NCBI RefSeq assembly: GCF_002968015.1
Contig: NZ_PUIP01000013.1
Span: 161,632 to 225,631 of the forward strand
Source of the DNA: Massilia phosphatilytica
GTDB taxonomy: Bacteria; Pseudomonadota; Gammaproteobacteria; Burkholderiales; Burkholderiaceae_D
Direction: 5' to 3'
DNA length: 64,000 bases
Shown here in pieces: positions 25,900-34,585 of the stretch (within the stretch, counting starts at the first letter, position 1; each line of letters begins with the position of its first letter). The translations under genes were made by a program, and so were the position numbers. The notes below the pieces were generated by a model that was not told the DNA's origin, ran no database searches, and saw only the letters and a list, made by a program, of their open reading frames with translations.

Positions 25900-26606
25900 G
25901 CGGCGGGTGCGCGCGGGATCTGCAGCCCCTCGATGACGGCCGGACGGGTGCGGAACGTTTCCAGCACGCGGCCCACTTCCGGGAAGCGGTCGAAGCCGAC
26001 GATCTCGGCCGCGTCGTAGAAGCCCACCAGGTTGTTGACCCACGGGAAAGTGGCGACGTCGGCGATCGTGTACTCGTCGCCCATGATCCAGTCGCGGTCC
26101 TTCAGGTGGCCGTCCAGCACGCCCAGCAGGCGCTTGACTTCGTGCACGTAGCGGTCGCGCGGGCGCTTGTCCTCGTACTCGCGGCCGGCGAATTTATGGA
26201 AGAAGCCCAGCTGGCCGAACATCGGGCCGATGCCGCCCATCTGGAACATCAGCCACTGGATCGTCTCGTAGCGGCGTGCCGGGTCGGCGGGGAGCAGCTT
26301 GCCCGTCTTTTCGGCGAGGTACAGCAGGATCGCGCCCGACTCGAACAGCGGCAACGGCTTGCCGCCCGGGCCGTCGGGGTCGATGATCGCGGGGATCTTG
26401 TTGTTCGGGTTCAGCGACATGAATTCCGGCGTCGTCTGCTCGTTCTGGTCGAACGCGACGCGGTGCACCTCGTAGGGCAGGCCGATCTCTTCGAGCATGA
26501 TCGCCACCTTGACGCCGTTCGGCGTGGGCAGCGAATACAGCTGCAGGCGGTCGGGATGCTGCGCGGGCCACCTCTGCGTGATGAGGAACTGGTTCAGGTC
26601 GGTCAC
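25896..26606 (-). CDS. Glutathione S-transferase, nu-class-like (YfcG/YghU type)
   Basis: A 236-residue protein with an N-terminal thioredoxin-fold domain carrying LYSLPTPNGVKVAIMLEE, the Thr-Pro-Asn glutathione-binding turn of nu-class GSTs, and NKIPAIIDPDG with the cis-Pro. The C-terminal helical domain has the GDEYTIADVATFPW motif. Nu-class enzymes act as disulfide-bond oxidoreductases. The start is GTG 26606, chosen because AAGGAG lies six bases ahead; an upstream TTG in frame lacks such a site. It is divergent from tssF with a ~100-base spacer. Confidence 0.88.
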   Translation of the reverse strand: MTDLNQFLITQRWPAQHPDRLQLYSLPTPNGVKVAIMLEEIGLPYEVHRVAFDQNEQTTPEFMSLNPNNKIPAIIDPDGPGGKPLPLFESGAILLYLAEKTGKLLPADPARRYETIQWLMFQMGGIGPMFGQLGFFHKFAGREYEDKRPRDRYVHEVKRLLGVLDGHLKDRDWIMGDEYTIADVATFPWVNNLVGFYDAAEIVGFDRFPEVGRVLETFRTRPAVIEGLQIPRAPAA

Positions 26607-26704
26607 GGCGTTCTCCTTCGGTTCGATTGCATTGATTGTACTCAAGATACGGTTTTCCGCAGGGTGGGAGCATACATCTTGGTCTTGGGCAACGATGGGA
26701 AGCC

Positions 26705-28534
26705 ATGGACGAGCTGCTGCGTTATTACGAGGAAGAGCTGGGAGTGTTCGGCCAGTTCGCGCGCGAATTCCGCGCCCGCTATCCCAAGCCCGCCAGCGAC
26801 CTGCACGTGGCCGGCGAGACGTGGGACGATCCCGGCGTCGCCCGGCTCATCCAGTCCGTCGCGCTGCTGTCCGCCCGCATCAACAAGCGTCTCGACGACG
26901 ACTATCCCAAGTTCACGGAAGCGCTGCTAGACAGCCTGTATCCGCACTTTCTGCGGCCGCTGCCGTCGTACTCCATCGTCCAGATAGGACAGCGCGGGCC
27001 GGCCGAAGTGCCGGACACGGCGTCCGTGCTCGCGCGCGGAACGATGCTGCGCACGAGCGCCGGCACGGACACGCCGTGCCTGTTCCGCACCGTCTACGAC
27101 GTGCTGCTGGCGCCGCTCACCGTCGCCCGGCTCGCGTTCGTGCCGCTGCCCGACGTTCCGCGCGCACGCGGCGCAGGCTGCGGCATCGGCCTCACGATCG
27201 AGGCGACCCGCGGCCACTTCTGCCAGCTGGCGCCCGCGCTGCGCCTGTTTGCCGATGGCGAAGCGTCGACGCGCGCGGCGCTGATCGATGCCTTGTTCCT
27301 GCGCTGTGCCACGGCCTGGGTGCAACCGGAAGGCGACAAGGGTTGGCTGCCGCTGCCGCGCGTGCCGCTGCGCCTGGCCGGCTTCGCGGACGCGGATGCC
27401 ATGCTGCCGTATCCCGCCCGCTCGCATCCGGCCCCGCGCCTGCTGACCGAGTATTTCTGTTATCCCGAAAAATTCCACTTCATCGACGTCGACCTCGCGG
27501 CGATCGCCGGCCTGCTGCCGCCGCGCTGCCGGCGCTTCACGCTGCACCTGGCGCTGTCCGGCATCGCGCCCGATTCCGACGCGGCCCGCCTGCTGGCCGG
27601 CCTCGACGCGCGCAACCTGCTGCCCGGCTGCACCCCCGTCATCAATCTGTTCCCGAAAGCCGGCGCGCCCGTGCAGCTCGCCTACACGAGCGCCGACTAC
27701 CCGCTGCTGGCCGACGGCGCGCACGCGGGCGCGTACGAGATCCACAGCGTGGACGCCGTGCGCCTCGTGCGCGAAGGGACGGGCACCGTCACGCGGTTCG
27801 ATCCCCTCTATGCGCCGGGAGACGCTTCGCAAGACCACGAGCGCAGGGCGGGTGCCGCGCAGTACTGGATCGCCCGGCGCGATGACGCGACGGCGGCCGT
27901 CAGCCCCGGCCACGAGATGCGCATCGCGCTGGTCGACGCCGACTTCCGCCCGCTGGACGCGGCCGGTGCCACCTTGTCCACGGAACTGACGTGCAGTAAT
28001 CGCGACGTGCCGTCCCGCCTGCCGTACGGCCAGCCGCAGGGCGACTTGCGCAGCGACGAGCTGTCCGCGCTGGCGCCGGTCCGCATGCTGAGGAAACCGA
28101 CGCCCGGCTGGCGCTTCGGCGGCACGCGCGGGTCGCACTGGCGCCTCATCGCCCACCTCGCGCTCAATCACGCGGGCCTGACGATGGCGGGCCTCGCCGA
28201 TTTCCAGAAGATGCTGGCGCTGTACGATTTGCCGCGCTCGCCCATCGCGCAGCGCCAGATCGCGGGCGTCGTGGGGCTCGAACACGGCACGGTGCGCGCG
28301 TGGGTGGGCGCGGCGCCGGTCGCGAGCCTGATGCCCGGCATCGGCATCCGCCTCACCGTCGACGAGGAAGCGTTCGCGGGCACGGGCCTGTACCCGTTCG
28401 TGCAGGTACTCGACCAGTACTTCGCCCTGAACGGCCACCTGAACTGCTTCACGCGGCTGCAGGTGGTGTCGCAGCAGACCGGCCGTGACATCATCGTTTG
28501 CTCTCCGCGCACGAGCGACGGCGGATGGACCTGA
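26705..28534 (+). CDS. tssF: Type VI secretion baseplate protein TssF
   Basis: A 609-residue protein beginning MDELLRYYEEELGVFGQFAR, the hallmark N-terminus of TssF (VCA0110 family). DPGVARLIQSVALLSARINK and LLDSLYPHFLRPLPSYSIVQ follow. It builds the wedge of the T6SS baseplate together with TssG, TssE and TssK. Full length is retained and no frameshift is seen. No other T6SS genes (tssB, C, E, H, K, M, hcp, vgrG) are in the 64 kb window, so this is a detached tssFG pair. The next gene starts inside its last codons. Confidence 0.93.
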   Translation: MDELLRYYEEELGVFGQFAREFRARYPKPASDLHVAGETWDDPGVARLIQSVALLSARINKRLDDDYPKFTEALLDSLYPHFLRPLPSYSIVQIGQRGPAEVPDTASVLARGTMLRTSAGTDTPCLFRTVYDVLLAPLTVARLAFVPLPDVPRARGAGCGIGLTIEATRGHFCQLAPALRLFADGEASTRAALIDALFLRCATAWVQPEGDKGWLPLPRVPLRLAGFADADAMLPYPARSHPAPRLLTEYFCYPEKFHFIDVDLAAIAGLLPPRCRRFTLHLALSGIAPDSDAARLLAGLDARNLLPGCTPVINLFPKAGAPVQLAYTSADYPLLADGAHAGAYEIHSVDAVRLVREGTGTVTRFDPLYAPGDASQDHERRAGAAQYWIARRDDATAAVSPGHEMRIALVDADFRPLDAAGATLSTELTCSNRDVPSRLPYGQPQGDLRSDELSALAPVRMLRKPTPGWRFGGTRGSHWRLIAHLALNHAGLTMAGLADFQKMLALYDLPRSPIAQRQIAGVVGLEHGTVRAWVGAAPVASLMPGIGIRLTVDEEAFAGTGLYPFVQVLDQYFALNGHLNCFTRLQVVSQQTGRDIIVCSPRTSDGGWT

Positions 28535-29526
28535 TCGCCCGCCTGCTGGCCGAGCCCCAGCGCTTCGACTTCGTCCAGGCCGTGCGCCTGCTGCTGCTGG
28601 CGCTGGGCGAGCGCGGCATCCCGGAACAGCGGGCACTCGCCCGGCACCTGCGCTTCCCGAACAGCCTCGCGCTGGCGTTCCCGCCCAGCCAGATCGAGGC
28701 CGCCGCGCCAGAGCCCGACGGCTACCGCCTGACGCCGAGCTTCATGGGCCTGCTGGGCGCGCACGGGGCGCTGCCGCTGCACGTGACGGAACGGCTCCTC
28801 GCGTTGCCGGCGGACGGGGCTGACGCGCAGGCGGCCCGTGCCTTCCTCGACATGTTCAGCACCCGCATGCTCGCGCTGTGGTACCGCGCCTGGCAGAAAT
28901 ACCGCGTCGAGCACCTCGTGGCTGGTCCGCGCGACGGCTACCTGCCCCTGTTGCTGGCGCTGGCGGGCGTCCCGGCCGGCGGGACATTCGCGTGCGATGG
29001 CGTGCCGGATACCGCGCTGGCCGCGTTCGCCGGCCTGCTGCGCCGGCGGCCCGTGTCGGCGGCCGTGCTGGGCCGGGTCCTGTCCAGCCATTTCGGCGTG
29101 GCCGTGCGCGTGGAGGAGGGGATCGGCCACTGGGATCCGCTGGCCCCGGGCGAGCAGAGTGTCATCGGGTCCAATACGCTGCTTGGCCGCCGCGCGCTGC
29201 TGGGCGCACGCAGCTGGCGGCCGGACCTGCGGGTGCGGGTGCGCATCGGCCCCCTCGACCGTGCCCGCTACGACCGCTTCTTGCCCGGCGCCGCGGGCGC
29301 CCGCGCGCTGCGCACCCTGCTGCGGCTGTTCGCCGTCCCGACCCTCGCGTACGACATCGTGCTCGTGCTGCGCCAGGCGGACCTGGGGCGGGTGCAACTG
29401 GACACGTCCGGCCGCCGGCTCGGCCTGGACAGCTACCTGCTGTCCGCACCCGCGACGGCCGACCGGGCCGACCTGCGCTACGAACTCCGCCCGCTGAATC
29501 CGCCGCCCGCCTTAAAATCCCCTTGA
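28525..29526 (+). CDS. tssG: Type VI secretion baseplate protein TssG
   Basis: A 333-residue protein that overlaps tssF by ten bases. It starts MDLIARLLAEPQRFDFVQAV, matching the TssG (VCA0111) N-terminus, and contains LRFPNSLALAFPPSQIEA and FLDMFSTRMLALWYRAWQKY, both typical of the family. ATG 28525 is preferred to TTG 28498 because it starts the conserved region. The length is normal. It pairs with TssF in the baseplate wedge. Its stop codon lies within the -35 element of the copA promoter. Confidence 0.92.
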   Translation: MDLIARLLAEPQRFDFVQAVRLLLLALGERGIPEQRALARHLRFPNSLALAFPPSQIEAAAPEPDGYRLTPSFMGLLGAHGALPLHVTERLLALPADGADAQAARAFLDMFSTRMLALWYRAWQKYRVEHLVAGPRDGYLPLLLALAGVPAGGTFACDGVPDTALAAFAGLLRRRPVSAAVLGRVLSSHFGVAVRVEEGIGHWDPLAPGEQSVIGSNTLLGRRALLGARSWRPDLRVRVRIGPLDRARYDRFLPGAAGARALRTLLRLFAVPTLAYDIVLVLRQADLGRVQLDTSGRRLGLDSYLLSAPATADRADLRYELRPLNPPPALKSP

Positions 29527-29553
29527 CCTTCCCATCGTGGGAAGGCATATCCT
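29523..29553 (+). promoter_or_regulatory. CueR-type (MerR family) copper-responsive promoter of copA
   Basis: TTGACC (-35, 29523-29528) and TATCCT (-10, 29548-29553) are separated by 19 bases, the overlong spacer typical of MerR-family promoters. The spacer carries the dyad CCTTCCCATCGTGGGAAGG at 29527-29545, the CueR operator pattern ACCTTCC-N7-GGAAGG. This predicts copper induction of copA by a CueR-like activator. No cueR gene is in the window. The -35 overlaps the tssG stop codon. Confidence 0.88.
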
Positions 29554-29579
29554 GTGCTTGCAATGACAGGAGAACACCC

Positions 29580-31988
29580 ATGGCGATCGATATCGACATC
29601 AGCGGAATGACGTGCGCCTCGTGCGTGGTGCGCGTGGAAAAGGCGCTCAAGGCCGTGCCGGGCGTGCGCGACGCGAGCGTCAACCTCGCAACGGAACGCG
29701 CGGCCGTGCAGGGCGAAGGACTCGACCTGCAAGCCATCCTGGCCGCCGTCGAGCAGGCAGGCTATGCGGCGCGGCCGACCGGGACGGCGAGGGTGGAGAC
29801 GGCACGGCGCATGCCGGCGTGGTGGCCGGTCGCCGCCGCCGCGCTGCTGAGCCTTCCGCTCATCACGCCGATGCTGCTGGCACCATTCGGCGTCGACTGG
29901 ATGCTGCCCGGCTGGCTGCAACTGCTGCTGGCGACGCCCGTCCAGTTCTGGCTCGGCGCGCGTTTTTATCGCGCGGGCTGGAAGGCGCTGCGCGCGGGCG
30001 CCGGCAACATGGACCTGCTCGTGGCCATCGGCACGTCGGCCGCGTACTTCCTGTCGCTCTGGCAGTTGCTGAATGCGGGCGGCCACGGCCACCTGTATTT
30101 CGAATCGGCCGCCGTCGTCATCACGCTCGTGCTGCTCGGTAAATGGCTGGAAGGCCGCGCGAAGCACCAGACCGTCGCGGCGATCCGGGCGCTGGAAGCG
30201 CTGCGGCCCGCCGAGGCCATCGTCCGCCGCGACGGCCGAGATACAGTCATCGCCCTCGACGCCCTGCGCGCCGGCGACCTGATGGTCGTGCGGCCGGGCG
30301 AGCGCGTGCCGGCCGACGGCCGCGTCGTGGAAGGCGCGAGCCACCTGGACGAATCGCTGCTGACGGGCGAAAGCCTGCCCGTGGCAAAGGGCGCGGGCGA
30401 GCGCGTGACGGGCGGCGCCGTCAATGGTGAAGGGCTCCTGCTTGTCGAGGCAACGGCCGTCGGCGCGGACAGCATGCTGGCCCGGATCATCCGCATGGTC
30501 GAGGATGCGCAGGCGGCCAAGGCGCCGATCCAGCGCCTCGTCGACAAGGTCAGCGCCGTGTTCGTGCCCGTCGTCCTGCTCATCTCGTTGATCACGCTGC
30601 TGGCCTGGGGCCTCGCCACCGGGGACTGGCAGCAGGCGTTGCTGAACGCCGTCGCCGTGCAGGTGATCGCATGCCCTTGCGCGCTGGGCCTCGCCACGCC
30701 GACGGGCATCATGGTCGGCACGGGCGCGGCCGCGCGTCACGGGATCCTGATCAAGGATGCCGAAGCGCTGGAGACGGCCCACGCCCTCACAATGGTCGTG
30801 TTCGACAAGACGGGCACGCTGACGGAAGGCCGTCCCCGCGTCCTGGCGCTGGAAGGCGACGATCCGGCCCGGCTGCTGGCGCTGGCCGCGGCCGTGCAGC
30901 AAGGCAGCGCACACCCGTTGGCGCGGGCCGTGACGGAACTGGCGGTGGCGCGCGACGTCGCCGCCGCGGCGGCCTCGGAATCGGCGGCGTTGCCGGGCCG
31001 CGGCGTGCGCGCCCGCGTGGACGGCGCGACCGTCTGGCTCGGCAACCGCCGGCTGCTCGACGAGATCGGCGCCGGTGCAGCGCTGCCCCCGGCGCTTGTC
31101 AAGGCAGCCGAACGGCACGAGGCCGATGGGCGCACCGTCTCGTGGCTGGCGCGTGAACACAACGGCGGCATCGTCGTGGAAGGCGTACTCGCATTCGGCG
31201 ACCAGCTGAAAGCGACGAGCCGCGCCGCGATCGCCCGGCTGCGCGACCTCGGCGTGGACAGCATGATGCTCAGCGGCGACAACGAAGGCAGCGCGCGCGC
31301 CGTCGCACAAGCGCTGGGCCTGACGCGCTGGGTCGCGCAGGTGCAGCCGCAGGACAAGGCGGACGTCGTGCGCGGCCTGATGACGGAAGGCCGTACCGTC
31401 GGCATGGTCGGCGACGGCATCAACGACGCGCCGGCGCTGGCGGCGGCCCACGTCGGCATCGCGATGGCCGGCGGCACGGATGTCGCGCTGCACACGGCCG
31501 GCGTGACGCTGATGCGCGGCGACCCGCTGCTCGTGGCCGACGCCATCGACATCTCGGACCGCACGTGGCGCAAGATCCGCCAGAACCTCGTGTGGGCCTT
31601 CGTCTACAACGTCGTCGGCATCCCGGTCGCGGCACTCGGCCTGCTGAACCCCGTGCTGGCCGGCGCGGCGATGGCGCTGAGTTCCGTCAGCGTCGTCACC
31701 AATGCGCTGCTGTTGCGGCGCTGGCAGCCGGCGCCGCGGCCCGCACCCGATACTATCTCAACCCAACCCCAAGGAGCACACACGATGTATGAATTGACCG
31801 TCGAAGACATGAGCTGCGGCCACTGCGTGGGCCGCGTCACGAAGTCCGTGCAGGCCCTCGACAAGGATGCGAAAGTCGAGGTCGACCTGCCGACCAAAAA
31901 GGTGAAAATCGACAGCAGCGCGGACATCGACCGGATCGCGGAGGCGATCGTGGCGGCCGGCTATCCGGTCACGGCGAAAAGCGCTTGA
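29580..31988 (+). CDS. copA: Copper-exporting P1B-type ATPase with in-frame C-terminal CopZ-like domain
   Basis: An 802-residue reading frame. Residues 1-67 are a heavy-metal-associated domain (GMTCASC). The ATPase core follows with TGES (~260), the membrane CPC in ACPCALG (~365), DKTGT (~407), SAHPLAR (~444) and GDGINDAP (~610). About eight membrane helices export Cu(I) from the cytoplasm. The core ends near residue 715, then a ~20-residue Pro/Thr-rich linker runs without a stop into a second metal-binding domain (VEDMSCGHCVGRV, residues 736-802). Standard CopA is ~730-750 residues. AGGAG precedes ATG 29580, about 27 bases after a CueR-type promoter. Whether the fused form or two proteins are made is open (see the internal start). 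Confidence 0.93.
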   Translation: MAIDIDISGMTCASCVVRVEKALKAVPGVRDASVNLATERAAVQGEGLDLQAILAAVEQAGYAARPTGTARVETARRMPAWWPVAAAALLSLPLITPMLLAPFGVDWMLPGWLQLLLATPVQFWLGARFYRAGWKALRAGAGNMDLLVAIGTSAAYFLSLWQLLNAGGHGHLYFESAAVVITLVLLGKWLEGRAKHQTVAAIRALEALRPAEAIVRRDGRDTVIALDALRAGDLMVVRPGERVPADGRVVEGASHLDESLLTGESLPVAKGAGERVTGGAVNGEGLLLVEATAVGADSMLARIIRMVEDAQAAKAPIQRLVDKVSAVFVPVVLLISLITLLAWGLATGDWQQALLNAVAVQVIACPCALGLATPTGIMVGTGAAARHGILIKDAEALETAHALTMVVFDKTGTLTEGRPRVLALEGDDPARLLALAAAVQQGSAHPLARAVTELAVARDVAAAAASESAALPGRGVRARVDGATVWLGNRRLLDEIGAGAALPPALVKAAERHEADGRTVSWLAREHNGGIVVEGVLAFGDQLKATSRAAIARLRDLGVDSMMLSGDNEGSARAVAQALGLTRWVAQVQPQDKADVVRGLMTEGRTVGMVGDGINDAPALAAAHVGIAMAGGTDVALHTAGVTLMRGDPLLVADAIDISDRTWRKIRQNLVWAFVYNVVGIPVAALGLLNPVLAGAAMALSSVSVVTNALLLRRWQPAPRPAPDTISTQPQGAHTMYELTVEDMSCGHCVGRVTKSVQALDKDAKVEVDLPTKKVKIDSSADIDRIAEAIVAAGYPVTAKSA
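31785..31988 (+). CDS. copZ: CopZ-like copper chaperone, possible internal start within copA
   Basis: Codon 736 of the copA frame is an ATG preceded by AAGGAG eight bases upstream (31771-31776), an excellent ribosome-binding site. From here 67 residues encode a complete copper-chaperone domain (MYELTVEDMSCGHCVGRV) of exactly the size of free CopZ. No stop separates it from the ATPase. Either it is translated separately from within the copA message, or the stop codon between two ancestral genes was lost and the site is a relic. Both products may be made. Its last 20 bases overlap the convergent TonB receptor gene. Confidence 0.55.
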   Translation: MYELTVEDMSCGHCVGRVTKSVQALDKDAKVEVDLPTKKVKIDSSADIDRIAEAIVAAGYPVTAKSA

Positions 31989-33951
31989 CGATACCCACCC
32001 AGACGCGCCGGGCGACGAAGTGGTCGAACCCGGCCTGGTGGAACGTGGGCGTGTCGGTACGATAAGCGCGCAGGCTGCCGTCGAAGATGTCGTTGGCGTT
32101 GACCGTCAGGCTGAGCGTCTTGCCCAGCGCGTGCTTCCACGCCAGGTTCACGCTGCTCGTCGGCCCATAGCGGCCCAGCGGCGTGATGCCGGCCGACTGG
32201 ACGTGCGCGTCGAGCGCCACGTCGCCGTATGCGACCCTGACGTTGACATAGCCCGAGACGGCGTCCTGGTCGAGCGCCACGCGGTAGATGCCGCCGTCCA
32301 CGCCCGCCTGCAGCGGCCCGCTGGGCTTCCAGTCCAGCGCGGCCGTGATGCCGGCCGAGCGGGCCGCGCCGCCGTTCCGTTTCGACGTGACCAGCACCTT
32401 ATCTTCGAAGCTGCGCGCGTCGACGACGGTATCGCGGCCGGTGCGGTAGAAGGCGCCGATACTGCCGTTCAGGCGCGGCGTCTCCTTGCTGGCGCCGATT
32501 TCCCATGATGCCAGGCGCTGCGGTCCGAGGCCGGGATTGCCGCGGCTGAGGTTCTGCGCGTCGACATAGGTCGTGAACGGACTCAGGTCGCGCGGATCGG
32601 GCATCTGCAGGCTGCGGCGGTAGCCGAGGGTCAGGTCGGTGTCGTCCCGCAGCGCGTATTTCACGTGCAGGCTCGGATTGAATGCCCGCCAGCGCGCGAT
32701 GCGCTCGGCCCGTCCGCCCAGCAGCGCTTCCCATTTGCCGGCGACGATGCGGTCGGTCACATACGCCGCGGCCGACGTGGTCGTCACCGCGTACGCATTG
32801 GTCGTGCTGCGGTCCGGTGTCTCGGCACGCATCGCGGGATCGACGGCTGCCTGGTAGTTGCCGATGTCGTCGGTCTTATGCTGGAGGTCGAGGCCCATGC
32901 CCCATGGTCCGCGCGTCCAGTCGACCGTGGCCTGGTCCAGGCGGCGCGCCGACCTGCCTGCGCCGCGGCTGTATCCCGTGGCGCGCACAGGTACGATGAA
33001 CACATCGCGATACGATTTGTCGACCAGGGCGTCGGTGACGCTGTGCTGGAGCGTGGCCTTCAGCGCCGTGCCGTCCTGCTGGCGGCTGTAGCTCAGGCTC
33101 GCGCTGTCGTCGGACTGTTCGTTGGGACCGTACGAGATGCGGTGATGGACGGTGTCGCCGGCGCCGTCGCGTTCCTCGCCCAGCACGTCGAACAGGGGAC
33201 GCGACCGGCGCCGGCTGTGCCGCGCCGTCAGGCTGACGCTGTCCGTGTCGCCCAGTGCATGGTCGACACCCAGTGCGGCACTGTCGACCACCCGGCGGAC
33301 GAACACCTCCGACGATTGCACCGTCTGCCCGGCCTGGCCGGTCAACGGATTGTTCCAGTCGACGGCCGACCGGCGGATCTTCAGCGTGCCGTCGTGGCGG
33401 ACAGCCACGTTGCCGTGCACGCTCAATCGACCGCGCGTCACGTCGCCCGACGCGCCGGCGTTCCACAGGTCCTGGTCGGTAGCGCTGCCCTGGACCTGCG
33501 CGTGCGCGCCGGGCTTGCGGTTGCGCTTCAGGACGATGTTCACGATCGCGCCGCCATTGGCGTTCAGCGCGGCGGATGGCGTCGTGATGACTTCCACGCT
33601 CGCAATGTCGGCGCCGCTCATGGTCTGCAGCGCCACCGCGCGGTCTTCGCCGGACCCGGACAGCAGCGCCGTCGGCTTGCCGTCGACGAGGACCGTCACC
33701 TGCGTATTGCCCTTGACCGCGATCTGGCCGTCGGCCGTCACCGTCAGTTCGGGCGTCGCCTGCAGCACGTCCTGCGCCGATCCGTTGGCCGCGCGCGGCA
33801 TGTTTGATACGTCGTGGACGGTCTTGTCGATCTTTTTCACGACCGCTTCTCGTTTGGCGCTGACGGTCACCGTCGGGGCGGGCGGATCGTCGGCGCGGGC
33901 GGTCGACGCGGCGAGCGCAAGCAGGAGGGCGGCGTACGGAGGCTTGGTCAC
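31969..33951 (-). CDS. TonB-dependent outer-membrane receptor
   Basis: A 660-residue protein with a signal peptide (MTKPPYAALLLALAASTARA), a plug domain at residues ~30-150 (TVTVSAKREAVVKKIDKTVH, VLVDGKPTALLSGSG, ASVEVITTPSAALNANGG) and a beta-barrel that ends in Phe-Ser-Pro. It takes up an unknown substrate, such as a siderophore or oligosaccharide, with TonB energy. The plug resembles the family with DUF-type barrels seen in many Proteobacteria and Bacteroidetes. It converges with copA, so a copper role is not implied. Confidence 0.88.
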   Translation of the reverse strand: MTKPPYAALLLALAASTARADDPPAPTVTVSAKREAVVKKIDKTVHDVSNMPRAANGSAQDVLQATPELTVTADGQIAVKGNTQVTVLVDGKPTALLSGSGEDRAVALQTMSGADIASVEVITTPSAALNANGGAIVNIVLKRNRKPGAHAQVQGSATDQDLWNAGASGDVTRGRLSVHGNVAVRHDGTLKIRRSAVDWNNPLTGQAGQTVQSSEVFVRRVVDSAALGVDHALGDTDSVSLTARHSRRRSRPLFDVLGEERDGAGDTVHHRISYGPNEQSDDSASLSYSRQQDGTALKATLQHSVTDALVDKSYRDVFIVPVRATGYSRGAGRSARRLDQATVDWTRGPWGMGLDLQHKTDDIGNYQAAVDPAMRAETPDRSTTNAYAVTTTSAAAYVTDRIVAGKWEALLGGRAERIARWRAFNPSLHVKYALRDDTDLTLGYRRSLQMPDPRDLSPFTTYVDAQNLSRGNPGLGPQRLASWEIGASKETPRLNGSIGAFYRTGRDTVVDARSFEDKVLVTSKRNGGAARSAGITAALDWKPSGPLQAGVDGGIYRVALDQDAVSGYVNVRVAYGDVALDAHVQSAGITPLGRYGPTSSVNLAWKHALGKTLSLTVNANDIFDGSLRAYRTDTPTFHQAGFDHFVARRVWVGIVKRFSP

Positions 33952-34183
33952 GGTGTCCTTTCAATCTGGCGAACCGGATTGTCGGGGACGGTCGCCCGCA
34001 CCGCGCGACCTGTGTGACCAAACCCCCGATGGGCGTGACGGGACCGTCAGTGGCGATCTTCACTGGGCACATTCCGGCACGGCGGACTGTTGCATTTCGA
34101 TGCATCCAGGGTGCAATAGACGATGCAAGAGTGGCCATGCATGGTAGCATCTTGCTATTACAACGAGAAGAAACAGGGATGGG

Positions 34184-34585
34184 ATGTTGAGACGCATGTT
34201 CGCGACACGGACCATGCACAGCCAGCGCCAGGTGGGCGAGCGGGCGGCGCAGGTCATCGACCGGGTAATCTTCGACATGGGCGTGGACCGCCTCGTACAA
34301 GGCTCGTTCGGCCTCGATCGCCACCTTCGCCCGCATTTCTCCAGCGCCCCCGTCATGCGGGGCCGTGACGGCGTCGCGGTGGCGTTGGCGCAGCTGGCCG
34401 AATGCACCGCGCTGTCCGCCGCCGCGAGGCGCGATCCCGATCCCGCGGTACTGCGGTTGTACAAGGCGGCCGTCGTCGCCGGCTTGCTGCGCGAATTCCG
34501 CGCGCGCTCGCCGCGCTTCCGGGCACTGCCCGTCGTGCACGCCGGTCAGCGCATCGCCGAGCGCAACGCGCCCGATTCGAAATAG
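34184..34585 (+). CDS. Hypothetical protein (uncertain)
   Basis: A 133-residue Arg/Ala-rich frame with ATG 34184 eight bases after CAGGGA. It shows no signal peptide, membrane helix or recognisable domain. It begins after a short AT-rich stretch containing two palindromes (TGCATTTCGATGCA and CCATGCATGG, about 34091-34141), which could be an operator, and its 3' end overlaps the CDF gene by 40 bases. A shorter competing frame lies on the opposite strand. I favour the plus-strand frame because of the promoter-like start region, but it may not be a gene. Confidence 0.45.
   Translation: MLRRMFATRTMHSQRQVGERAAQVIDRVIFDMGVDRLVQGSFGLDRHLRPHFSSAPVMRGRDGVAVALAQLAECTALSAAARRDPDPAVLRLYKAAVVAGLLREFRARSPRFRALPVVHAGQRIAERNAPDSK

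Noticed and set aside
31969..33951. A copper-uptake role for the TonB receptor beside copA
   Set aside because: The two genes converge and share no promoter; nothing in the receptor points to copper.
34060..34464. A minus-strand frame of 134 codons upstream of the TonB receptor
   Set aside because: It competes with the plus-strand frame at 34184-34585, has no ribosome-binding site and no domain, and covers the presumed promoter region.
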